From Candidatus Rokuibacteriota bacterium (lineage in GTDB: Bacteria; Methylomirabilota; Methylomirabilia; Rokubacteriales; JACPHL01), in assembly GCA_016188625.1 (NCBI GenBank), contig JACPHL010000321.1, forward strand, positions 1-11,674: a DNA stretch of 11,674 bases, in the 5' to 3' direction. Of this stretch, positions 6,376-11,674 are shown in pieces. The stretch's first letter is position 1, and every line of letters starts with the position of its first letter. The position numbers and the translations under genes were made by a program. The notes beneath the pieces were generated by a model. The model did no database searches, had not been told where the DNA came from, and saw nothing but the letters and a program-made list of their open reading frames with translations.

Positions 6376-7689
6376 TCACGGCTTCTCAAGCACCCGGACC
6401 GCCTTCCCCTCGCTCCGCGGCACGCCCTTGGGCGGGAGGATGCGGACCTCGGTGGTCAGGGCGAGGGCGGCCTTGAGGCGGGCCGCCACCGTCTCCCGGA
6501 GGCGGGCCAGCTCGGGCCGGTCCTCCCGCCACCCCCCCCATGCCCTCAGGAGGGACTCGGCCGGCTCGACCTGGACCTCGAGCCGGGGCAGGGTGCCGGA
6601 GCGGTCCACGACGAGCTGGTAGTGGGGGGCCAGCTCCTGGACCTCGAGCAGGACCGCCTCCACCTGCGAGGGGTAGACGTTGACGCCCCGGATGATCAGC
6701 ATGTCGTCGGCCCGCCCCTTCACCCGGGCCATCCGGACCAGGGTGCGGCCGCAGCGGCAGGGGCCCGGGTAGAGGGCCGAGATGTCCCCGGTCCGATAGC
6801 GGATCAGGGGAAAGGCCTCCTTGCTCAGGGTGGTGAAGACCAGCTCCCCCTCCGTCCCCGGGGGCAACGGCTCCCCGCTCGCGGGGTCCACGACCTCGGG
6901 GAGGAAGTGGTCCTCGTTGATGTGGAGCCCGTCCCGGGCCTCCGCGCACTCGGCCGCCACCCCGGGGCCGATGACCTCCGAGAGCCCGTAGAAGTCCACC
7001 GCCGTGAGCCCCAGGACCGCCTCGATCTCGCGGCGCATCCCCTCGCTCCACGGTTCGGCCCCGAAGAGGCCGTAGCGGAGCCCGATCGCCTCGGCCTTGA
7101 TGCCGGCCTCGCGCATCGCCTCGCCGATGTGGAGGGCGAAGGACGGGGTGCAGGCCAGCCCCCGGGGCCGGAAGTCCTGGAGGAGCATGATCTGGCGAAG
7201 GGTGTTCCCGGAGGAGGCCGGGATGACCGTCAGGCCCAGGCGCTCCGCCCCGTAGTGGAAGCCGAGCCCGCCGGTGAAGAGCCCGTAGCCGTAGGCGACG
7301 TGCAGGATCTCCCCGGGGTGGGCCCCGGCCGCGGCCAGCCCGCGCGCCATCACCTCGCTCCAGATCTCCAGGTCCTGCCGGGTGTAGCCGACCACGGCGG
7401 GCTTCCCCCGCGTCCCGGAGGAGGCATGGATCCGTGTCACCTGCTCCCGGGGGACCGCGAAGAGGCCGAAGGGGTAGTGATCGCGCACATCGGCCTTCCG
7501 GGTGAAGGGGAGCCTCGGGAGGTCCTGGAGCGACCGGAGGTCGCTCGGGGCAAGGCCGGCCTCCCCGAGCCGGGCGCGGTAGAAGGGCACGCGCTCGCGG
7601 ATCCACTCGAGCGTCCGGCGGAGCCGCTCGAGCTGGAGGGCCTCGAGCGTCTCCCGGGGCGCGGTCTCGACGGGCAGGTCCCAGATCAT
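6376..7689 (-). CDS. paaK: Phenylacetate-CoA ligase family enzyme (AMP-forming)
   Basis: This enzyme activates a carboxylic acid with ATP and CoA to the CoA thioester, the entry step of phenylacetate-type catabolism. It has 437 residues, the usual PaaK length. The phosphate-binding loop HASSGTRGKP is at 88-97, the adenine-side motif FYGLSE at 233-238, YRTGD at 298-302, the CxC pair CRCGR at 311-315, RGVNVYP at 334-340, and K429 near the C-terminus matches the catalytic lysine of adenylate-forming enzymes. The start is ATG 7687-7689, whose ATG overlaps the TGA of the preceding small ORF (ATGA), and the N-terminus MIWDLPVET fits PaaK family starts. An open frame continues upstream to 8067 but is only a shadow of the small ORF. 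It is followed 15 bases later by the PaaA-like gene. The family is certain. The acid could be phenylacetate, another aryl acid or an analogue. Confidence 0.92.
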   Translation of the reverse strand: MIWDLPVETAPRETLEALQLERLRRTLEWIRERVPFYRARLGEAGLAPSDLRSLQDLPRLPFTRKADVRDHYPFGLFAVPREQVTRIHASSGTRGKPAVVGYTRQDLEIWSEVMARGLAAAGAHPGEILHVAYGYGLFTGGLGFHYGAERLGLTVIPASSGNTLRQIMLLQDFRPRGLACTPSFALHIGEAMREAGIKAEAIGLRYGLFGAEPWSEGMRREIEAVLGLTAVDFYGLSEVIGPGVAAECAEARDGLHINEDHFLPEVVDPASGEPLPPGTEGELVFTTLSKEAFPLIRYRTGDISALYPGPCRCGRTLVRMARVKGRADDMLIIRGVNVYPSQVEAVLLEVQELAPHYQLVVDRSGTLPRLEVQVEPAESLLRAWGGWREDRPELARLRETVAARLKAALALTTEVRILPPKGVPRSEGKAVRVLEKP

Positions 7690-8042
7690 GGCGGTGACCC
7701 CCCCGGAGGCGACACCCGGCGGGGCGGGATCGGATAGCCCTCGGCGAGCCAGGCGTGACGCCGGAAGCCCACGGCCTCCCGCTGGATGACCAGGTCGTGG
7801 CTGAGCCGGATCGCCCCCTCCCGGAGGCGGTTGAAGCGCTCGACCTCCTCCTGGAGGCGCGCGTCCCCTCCGGACTCCCCTCCCCCGCCCTCGAGGGCCC
7901 GCTCCAGCTCGTCGATCCGACGGCCGAGGTCGCGGAGCCGGGCCAGCAGGGCCGCGAGCCGCTCCCCGACCCGGCCGAGGGCCTCGGCCTTCTCCTTCTG
8001 GATCTACCGCTCGACCCGCTCGAGGGCCTCGCCGCGCGCCAT
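7686..8042 (-). pseudogene. Small coiled-coil protein interrupted by an in-frame TAG at codon 13
   Basis: This is a 119-codon frame (118 positions plus stop) running from ATG 8040-8042 to TGA 7686-7688. The ATG overlaps the stop of the 82-residue ORF, and the TGA overlaps the ligase ATG; both junctions are ATGA, which is strong context for a genuine gene. Codon 13 (8004-8006) is TAG. After it come residues with heptad-like leucines (about 19-51: AEALGRVGERLAALLARL and onward), a Gly-rich linker (52-59), and an ordered-looking tail with GFRRHAWLAEGYPIPP (92-107). No ATG, GTG or TTG start lies between the TAG and codon 91, so re-initiation cannot rescue the main body. A single C-to-T change from CAG (Gln) would explain the stop. 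A base-calling error or readthrough is the alternative. I do not recognise the family. Confidence 0.65.
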
Positions 8043-8290
8043 CAGAGGATCTCCACCGAGCGGACAAGCCAGCGCTGGCGGCTCAGGAAGCGGGCCACGG
8101 TCTCCAGGATTTCGGGGTCCGCCTCGGGGTCCAGGCTCACCCGGTCCGGCACGATGTGGCGCACCTCCGGATAGGAGACGAGGACCCGGCAGAGGGTGCG
8201 GACCCTGGGGTCGCGGTCCAGGAGCCCGCGATGCTCGGGGGCGCCCCACGCCTCCTGGAAGATGAGCCGGATGGCGCGCGGCGCGGCCAC
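8042..8290 (-). CDS. Unrecognised 82-residue protein, first gene of the ligase cluster
   Basis: I do not recognise this family. The chosen start is GTG 8288-8290, preceded by a GGGGAGGGG ribosome binding site about six bases upstream. The longer open frame to 8506 would run through the DUF151 gene and is Arg/Ser/Pro-rich shadow sequence. The predicted protein is soluble with no signal peptide or membrane segment. It begins MAAPRAIRLIFQEAW, has a charged middle (RDPRVRTLCRVLVSYPEVRHIVPD at about 26-49) and a helical C-terminus ending in RSVEIL, with a single cysteine (C34). Its TGA overlaps the ATG of the coiled-coil ORF, so it is translationally coupled to the ligase gene. That suggests a role in assembling or regulating the CoA-ligase pathway, which is inference only. 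It starts 97 bases after the DUF151 gene. Confidence 0.68.
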   Translation of the reverse strand: MAAPRAIRLIFQEAWGAPEHRGLLDRDPRVRTLCRVLVSYPEVRHIVPDRVSLDPEADPEILETVARFLSRQRWLVRSVEIL

Positions 8291-8354
8291 CCTACCCCTC
8301 CCCGGCGGGGCGCCCGGCGATGTTCGGCGAGAACGGGATGGGGAGGGCAAAATC

Positions 8355-8372
8355 GGGATGGGTCGGGGCGGG
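8355..8372 (+). other. G-quadruplex-capable run
   Basis: Four runs of three or four G separated by two-, two- and one-base loops lie on the plus strand (GGGATGGGTCGGGGCGGG). A near copy, GGGATGGGGAGGG, lies just left at 8335-8347. The site is in the 97-base gap between the DUF151 gene and the 82-residue ORF, on the template strand of the minus-strand transcript. In a 70% G+C sequence such motifs can arise by chance. Confidence 0.4.
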
Positions 8373-8387
8373 CACGGAAGGGTCCCA

Positions 8388-8876
8388 CTACATCTTGAAC
8401 TTCCCGAAGTCCTCCGGCTTGAGGTTCTCCAGCCACTCCTTGAGCTTCTCCTGATCGTCCGCCTCCCGCGGGGCGACCTCCACGCTCTTGGCGCGCCGGA
8501 CCACATCCTCCTCCACGAAGATGGGGGCGCCCACCCGCAGGGCCAGAGCGATGGCGTCCGAGGGGCGGGAGTCCACCGTGATCTCCTCCTCGCCGAGCCG
8601 GAGGTGGATGAGGGCGAAGAAGGTGTTGTCCCGGAGGTCGTTGACGACCACCTTCTCGACCTTCGCCTCGATGGCCTCCAGGATGTTCCGGATGAGGTCG
8701 TGGGTCATCGGCCGGGGCGTGGCGATCTTCTCGAGCTCCAGGGCGATGGCGTTGGCCTCGAAGATGCCGACCCAGATGGGGAGGGAGCGCTTCTCCTCCT
8801 CGTCCCGCAGGATGATGATCGGCATGTTGGATACGGGGTCCAGAGCCAGCCCCCGAACCTTCATCTCCACCCACAT
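8388..8876 (-). CDS. Bifunctional nuclease family protein (DUF151/BFN)
   Basis: This protein has 162 residues of the bifunctional nuclease family. The plant founder members have RNase and DNase activity, and the bacterial role is poorly defined. The N-terminus [17 protein letters not shown], the [18 protein letters not shown] stretch (32-49) and [14 protein letters not shown] (101-114) are family hallmarks, and the C-terminus has the common charged tail with [15 protein letters not shown] (143-157). ATG 8874-8876 is preceded by a near-perfect AAGGAGG and by its own promoter (8938-8966), so it probably begins a transcript. The family often appears beside tRNA-modification (MiaB-type) genes in deltaproteobacteria-like genomes; no such neighbour is visible here. 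A link to the downstream catabolic genes, 97 bases on, is not evident and may be mere read-through. The family call is firm. Nuclease activity is assumed from the family. Confidence 0.92.
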   Translation of the reverse strand: MWVEMKVRGLALDPVSNMPIIILRDEEEKRSLPIWVGIFEANAIALELEKIATPRPMTHDLIRNILEAIEAKVEKVVVNDLRDNTFFALIHLRLGEEEITVDSRPSDAIALALRVGAPIFVEEDVVRRAKSVEVAPREADDQEKLKEWLENLKPEDFGKFKM

Positions 8877-8937
8877 GATCCTGCCTCCTTGTGCCGACGA
8901 TCGGCGGTGCGCAGGCTCGCACTAAGCGTCGAAATCC

Positions 8938-8966
8938 ACCGTAGCATCAGCCCCCGGGCTTGTCAA
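8938..8966 (-). promoter_or_regulatory. Sigma70-type promoter of the DUF151 gene with extended -10
   Basis: On the minus strand a perfect -35 TTGACA (8961-8966) is followed after 17 bases by TACGGT (8938-8943). TGC directly before it gives an extended -10 (TGnTA...T). The predicted transcript would start near 8931 and carry a leader of about 55 bases to ATG 8876. The leader contains a short dyad, GCCGA/TCGGC around 8894-8906, of unknown meaning. Confidence 0.65.
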
Positions 8967-9042
8967 CTCGGGTGACCCGGAGCAGGGACCCTCCCCGTCC
9001 CGCTTAACGCTCCGCTCGGGGCCGACGCCTCCCCGCGGGGAT

Positions 9043-9119
9043 GATCCGCTCCGAGCGCGGGCTTTGCCCGCGCAACTTTGGGGGGAGGTTCGGAAGGGGG
9101 GCGTTAGCCCCCCTCCGAG
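9043..9119 (+). repeat. Two-hairpin intergenic repeat, copy 3
   Basis: This is the third copy of the element, in the same orientation as copy 2. It has TCCGCTCCGA, a first hairpin pairing 9055-9062 with 9066-9073 (loop TTT), then GGGGGGAGGTTCGGA and a second hairpin of 9090-9102 with 9107-9118 (bulged A at 9095, loop GTTA). The 5' GCGCTCTCGACCC block of copies 1 and 2 is not recognisable; the sequence left of about 9043 has diverged or belongs to something else. It lies just beyond the terminator of the aldolase/phosphatase gene. Confidence 0.82.
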
Positions 9120-9123
9120 TTTA

Positions 9124-9158
9124 AATGAAAAGGGCCACCGGGGTGGACCCGGTGGCCC
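9124..9158 (-). terminator. Rho-independent terminator of the aldolase/phosphatase gene
   Basis: Perfect 11-base-pair stem, GGGCCACCGGG (9132-9142) with CCCGGTGGCCC (9148-9158), loop of five bases. On the minus strand it is followed by TTTTCATTT. It lies 28 bases after the stop codon at 9187, which is the standard arrangement. Confidence 0.85.
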
Positions 9159-9186
9159 CAGCGGCCCCAGCGGGGAGCGGGGAAGG

Positions 9187-10665
9187 TTAGACCCTCACGC
9201 CCGGCTTGGCCTTCCGGCCGCTCCCGTCCCAGACCTGTGGGGCCTTGACCTCGAACTTCGCTTCGAGCCGGTCCCGGCGCTCCTTCCACCCCTCCTGGTA
9301 CTCCAGCTCGTCCTCGTGGAGGGTGGCCGGCTGCTTGATCCCGTGCGCGGTCCGGAACTGGACGGCCAGCTCCGAGGCGCGCTGCCGGACCCAGTCCCAG
9401 GGGGTCCCCAGCGCGAACTGGTCCGAGATGGCGCCGATCCGGCCGGTGTTGATGTTCACCGAGAGGGCGATGCAGGAGATGATCGGCCCCGACCAGTAGG
9501 AGGTCTGCCAGTTGATGGGGACGGGGAGGATGTGCAGGTGGTGGCTGCCCCGGCAGTCGCCGGCCACCATCGGGCAGGCTGCCCAGGGCGAGCTGATCTC
9601 GCCGGGGGCCGGCCAGTCCCCCTGGGCGAAGGCCACGAGCACGGGGTCGTCCTTCCCGCCGTAGGTGAACCCCTTCTTGCTCTTGATGTTGTGCAGGCGC
9701 TCGGCCGAGACCACGTAGCCGAGCTGGACCTTCTCCCCGTGCTCGTCCCGCGTCCAGATCCGGGCGACGACGTAGCGGGACGACCGGGTCAGGCCCTCGA
9801 TGTCGTAGAGGTCCTCGGGGGCGCGGAGGGTGATGACCCGCTCCCGGAGCCCCTTGGCCAGCTCCTCCATCTTCCCGTCCAGGGCCTTCTGGTCCCGCGG
9901 GTGGACCCCGGCCTCGACCGCCTGGGCCCGGGTGTCGAGGTCCACGACCTCGAAGAGGTACCCCCACTTCATCTTGGAGGCGGCGACGATCAGTCCCGTG
10001 TTGAAGCGCGGCAGGAGGTAGGCCCCGGTGGCGTAGTAGTTGAAGGCCATGGGCTCGGTCTTGTCGGCGAAGGAGACCAGCACCGTCTGGGACGGGTTCT
10101 CGGGGCGCACGGGGAGGGGCAGGACCACGCTGGCCGGCCCGGCCCCCTTGAGGTTGCCGGTGAAGCTGTCGGCGATGAGGTCCTGGCCCGGGCCGTAGAG
10201 GCCGAGCTCCGAGGCCTTGTCGGCTCCCAGCATCAGGGCGTCCCACATCAGCTCGTCCACGACCTCCATGGGGACGCGCTCGGACATGATCCCGGTGACG
10301 GCGACGTCGTCGCCGGTGTGGGTCACCATCAGAGAGCTGAAGATCGGCTCGCCCTGATAGCCGTTGTTCTCCAGCACGAACCTGGTGATGCTCGCCTTGA
10401 CCTCCTCGGCCGCCACCACGTGGCCGCCGACCCCGCCCACGTCGGCCTTGGTGGCCTTGACGAACCGCTGGATCAGCTCGGGCTTCCGCGCGAAGACATA
10501 GGACTTGTACGAGAAGATGTTGGGGGTGTTGGTCACGGGGATCCTCTCCGCCATGGTCTGGGGGAGATCCTTGGTGCTGTCTTTGGACTGGTGGTAGTCG
10601 GCCAGGGGGATCGCGGTCCTGCCGTCCCCCCGGGACGCCCCGTAGCGCTTCTCCCGGTTGGCCAT
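9187..10665 (-). CDS. fbp: Fructose-1,6-bisphosphate aldolase/phosphatase (archaeal-type FBPA/P), extended form
   Basis: In the characterised family this enzyme joins two triose phosphates and removes the C1 phosphate to give fructose 6-phosphate, a one-enzyme commitment to gluconeogenesis. It has 492 residues. Family landmarks are KADVGGVGGH (73-82), THTGDD (115-120), YGPGQDL (157-163), DSFTGN (166-171), ADKTEP (200-205), and YGGKDDP (335-341). In the last, Y335 and K338 match the catalytic tyrosine and Schiff-base lysine of archaeal enzymes. RGSHHLHILPV (372-382) is also conserved in pattern. Archaeal enzymes start close to the KAD motif and have about 365-400 residues. This one adds about 70 N-terminal residues, an insert near 245-275 and a charged C-terminal tail (about 445-492). 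Start ATG 10663-10665 has GGGAGGAGGG upstream; the open frame to 10719 begins inside the promoter leader and lacks a site. It is divergent from a SorC-type regulator. Confidence 0.87.
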   Translation of the reverse strand: MANREKRYGASRGDGRTAIPLADYHQSKDSTKDLPQTMAERIPVTNTPNIFSYKSYVFARKPELIQRFVKATKADVGGVGGHVVAAEEVKASITRFVLENNGYQGEPIFSSLMVTHTGDDVAVTGIMSERVPMEVVDELMWDALMLGADKASELGLYGPGQDLIADSFTGNLKGAGPASVVLPLPVRPENPSQTVLVSFADKTEPMAFNYYATGAYLLPRFNTGLIVAASKMKWGYLFEVVDLDTRAQAVEAGVHPRDQKALDGKMEELAKGLRERVITLRAPEDLYDIEGLTRSSRYVVARIWTRDEHGEKVQLGYVVSAERLHNIKSKKGFTYGGKDDPVLVAFAQGDWPAPGEISSPWAACPMVAGDCRGSHHLHILPVPINWQTSYWSGPIISCIALSVNINTGRIGAISDQFALGTPWDWVRQRASELAVQFRTAHGIKQPATLHEDELEYQEGWKERRDRLEAKFEVKAPQVWDGSGRKAKPGVRV

Positions 10666-10699
10666 GCGCCCTCCTCCCGGTTGAGATGGTGAGAAAAAT

Positions 10700-10747
10700 T
10701 GCTTGCCAAAAAACATCATAAGGAGATAGAATTGCAGTTGTCAAGCA
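10700..10747. promoter_or_regulatory. Candidate operator: inverted TGCTTGnCA half-sites around the fbp promoter
   Basis: TGCTTGCCA (10700-10708) and its inverted counterpart TGTCAAGCA (10739-10747) flank the -10 element and overlap the -35 element of the aldolase/phosphatase promoter. They match at eight of nine positions. Half-site centres are 39 bases apart. SorC-family proteins act as tetramers on spaced sites, so this pair is a plausible binding site for the divergent regulator, but chance cannot be excluded in such a short AT-rich stretch. Confidence 0.4.
10715..10744 (-). promoter_or_regulatory. Sigma70-type promoter of the aldolase/phosphatase gene
   Basis: On the minus strand a perfect -35 TTGACA (10739-10744) and a near-consensus -10 TATGAT (10715-10720) are separated by 18 bases, inside a roughly 100-base AT-rich island in a 70% G+C sequence. 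The predicted start lies near 10708, giving a leader of about 43 bases. On the plus strand a weaker TTGTCA (10738-10743) and TATTGA (10760-10765), 16 bases apart, could serve the divergent regulator, so the two promoters would overlap back to back. Confidence 0.75.
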
Positions 10748-10780
10748 TAAAATACCTTCTATTGAAATTTTTTGCACACG

Positions 10781-11674
10781 ATGAGGGCGATGCGGGACCG
10801 GGAGCTGGCGGCACGACAGGATCTCCGGGAGATGGTCCGCTGCGCCCAACTCTACTACCGCGCGCAGCGGCACCAGAAGGAGATTGCGCAGGAGCTGGGG
10901 ATCTCCTCCTCGCGGGTCTCCCGCCTCCTCAAGCGGGCGTTCTCCGAGGGGCTCGTCCGGGTGGAGTTCGACCTTCCCCGCACCCCGCGTCTCGAGGCGG
11001 CCCTGATCGAGCGGTTCGGGCTCCGGGACGCGGTGGTGATCCCGAGCGGCGAGGAGCGGGACATCAAGGAGGCCCTGGGGGGCGCGGCGGCCCGCTACTT
11101 CGAGAAGATCGCCGCCGATGGGGTCCGGGTCGGGCTCTCCTGCGGCTACACCCTCTACTGCCTGATCCGCCACCTCCGGGAGCGCCGTTTCCGGGACCTC
11201 GAGCTCTACCCGCTCTCCGCCGAGAGCACCCTCAAGCTGGTGGACCTCTTCCCTAACACCCTGGTGGGGATGATGGCCGCCAAGTACCGCCCCCACGTCA
11301 CCGCCTACGCCCTCCCGGTCCAGATCCTCGGCTCCCTCGCCGAGATCGAGCGGGAGCGCCGTCGGCTCCTGCGGAAGGGGGAGGTCCGGCGGATCTTCGA
11401 GGCGGCCCACGACGTGGACATCGCCCTCGTGGGGATCGGCGTGATCGGGGAGCAGACCCCCGGCTTCTGCTCCCTCGCCGAGTTCTACGGGGTGAGCGTG
11501 ACGCGCCTCCGTGCGCTCGGCGTGGTGGGGGAGATCAACTACCAGCCCTTTGATAGGCGGGGCGCGATCGTGGATCGGCCCGAGCTGCGGCCCCTGACGC
11601 GCCGGGTCCTGGCCGTCTCGGCGGAGCGGCTCCGGGAGATGTCGCGGGGGTACGGGAAGGACGTGATCGCGGTG
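10781..11674 (+). CDS. SorC-family (CggR/DeoR-like) transcriptional regulator, C-terminus off the right edge
   Basis: This is a DNA-binding regulator with a C-terminal sugar-phosphate-binding domain. The 298 visible residues stay open to the edge; the family has about 310-345. The N-terminal helix-turn-helix spans about 19-62 (RAQRHQKEIAQELGISSSRV at 27-46, then SRLLKRAFSEGLVRVEF). The effector domain begins near 66, with VGLSCGYTLYCLIRHL (117-132), PLSAES (144-149), DVDIALVGIGVIG (211-223) and GVVGEINYQPFD (247-258), all at SorC-domain landmarks. The start is uncertain. ATG 10781 has no ribosome binding site, while ATG 10790 has GAGGG just upstream, and an in-frame TGA at 10763-10765 limits extension. 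It is divergent from the FBP aldolase/phosphatase gene across a shared AT-rich promoter. Family members such as CggR sense fructose-1,6-bisphosphate, so it may control that gene. This role is inferred. Confidence 0.88.
   Translation, partial: MRAMRDRELAARQDLREMVRCAQLYYRAQRHQKEIAQELGISSSRVSRLLKRAFSEGLVRVEFDLPRTPRLEAALIERFGLRDAVVIPSGEERDIKEALGGAAARYFEKIAADGVRVGLSCGYTLYCLIRHLRERRFRDLELYPLSAESTLKLVDLFPNTLVGMMAAKYRPHVTAYALPVQILGSLAEIERERRRLLRKGEVRRIFEAAHDVDIALVGIGVIGEQTPGFCSLAEFYGVSVTRLRALGVVGEINYQPFDRRGAIVDRPELRPLTRRVLAVSAERLREMSRGYGKDVIAV

Noticed and set aside
6376-8067. Ligase with an N-terminal extension to 8067
   Set aside because: The extension is Arg/Gly/Pro-rich and overlaps the coiled-coil frame; PaaK homology begins at the internal ATG 7689, which also makes an ATGA overlap.
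8042-8506. 154-codon version of the small orphan gene
   Set aside because: The first part lies inside the DUF151 coding region in another frame and reads as Arg/Ser/Pro-rich shadow; GTG 8290 with a GGGGAGGGG site is better supported.
3698-9119. Possible CRISPR array from the recurring palindromic sequence
   Set aside because: Copies are kilobases apart with genes between them and in mixed orientation, so they are dispersed repeats, not an array.
9187-10719. Upstream start of the FBP enzyme at 10719
   Set aside because: It would place the start codon within the -10 element of the promoter; ATG 10665 has a strong ribosome binding site and sensible leader length.
9104-11410. Long minus-strand open frame (768 codons) overlapping the fbp gene and the regulator
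   Set aside because: It is in the wrong frame for the FBP enzyme and antisense to the SorC regulator, and no family motif is visible.

Overview
The window is about 70% G+C, and every recognisable gene except the last one reads on the minus strand. The combination of gene types suggests an uncultivated, soil- or subsurface-type bacterium, for example Rokubacteria/Methylomirabilota or a deltaproteobacterial relative. It includes a branched-chain-amino-acid-type (HAAT) ABC transporter, a phenylacetate-CoA-ligase family enzyme, a PaaA-like diiron protein, a bifunctional-nuclease-family protein and a fructose-bisphosphate aldolase/phosphatase of the archaeal type. This taxonomic guess is inference from gene content and composition only.

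Layout from right to left, following minus-strand transcription. (a) 9132-10665 is a fructose-1,6-bisphosphate aldolase/phosphatase gene with a strong sigma70-like promoter and a textbook rho-independent terminator. Divergent from it, from 10781 to the right edge, is a SorC-family (CggR/DeoR-like) regulator that is cut off by the window. The intergenic region between them is sharply AT-rich. (b) 8388-8876 is a bifunctional nuclease family (DUF151) gene with its own extended -10 promoter. (c) 6376-8290 is a tightly coupled trio: an 82-residue orphan, a small coiled-coil ORF broken by an in-frame TAG, and a PaaK-type CoA ligase. The trio is joined by two 4-base ATGA stop/start overlaps. (d) 5530-6360 is a stand-alone PaaA-like ferritin-fold diiron protein, with no paaB, paaC, paaD or paaE nearby. 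(e) 1-5317 is a periplasmic solute-binding protein followed by livH, livM, livG, livF and a PaaI-like hotdog thioesterase that runs off the left edge. Spacings from livH onward range from -14 to +4 bases, so this block is an operon.

Read together, genes (c) to (e) look like a module for importing an organic (probably aromatic or branched) acid, activating it to a CoA thioester, possibly oxygenating it, and recycling CoA from dead-end thioesters. The chemistry is inferred from family membership. The actual substrate cannot be read from the sequence.

The most unusual non-coding structure is a roughly 108-base intergenic element with two hairpins, present three times (3698-3805 on minus, 5418-5526 on plus, about 9043-9119 on plus). 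Copies 1 and 2 are inverted relative to each other and bracket the solute-binding-protein gene. Copy 1 ends seven to ten bases before the livH start. The 310-base gene-free stretch at 8877-9186 holds the DUF151 promoter, repeat copy 3 and the aldolase/phosphatase terminator. I see nothing specific in 3806-3970 or 5335-5417. No tRNA, rRNA, CRISPR array or transposase is visible.
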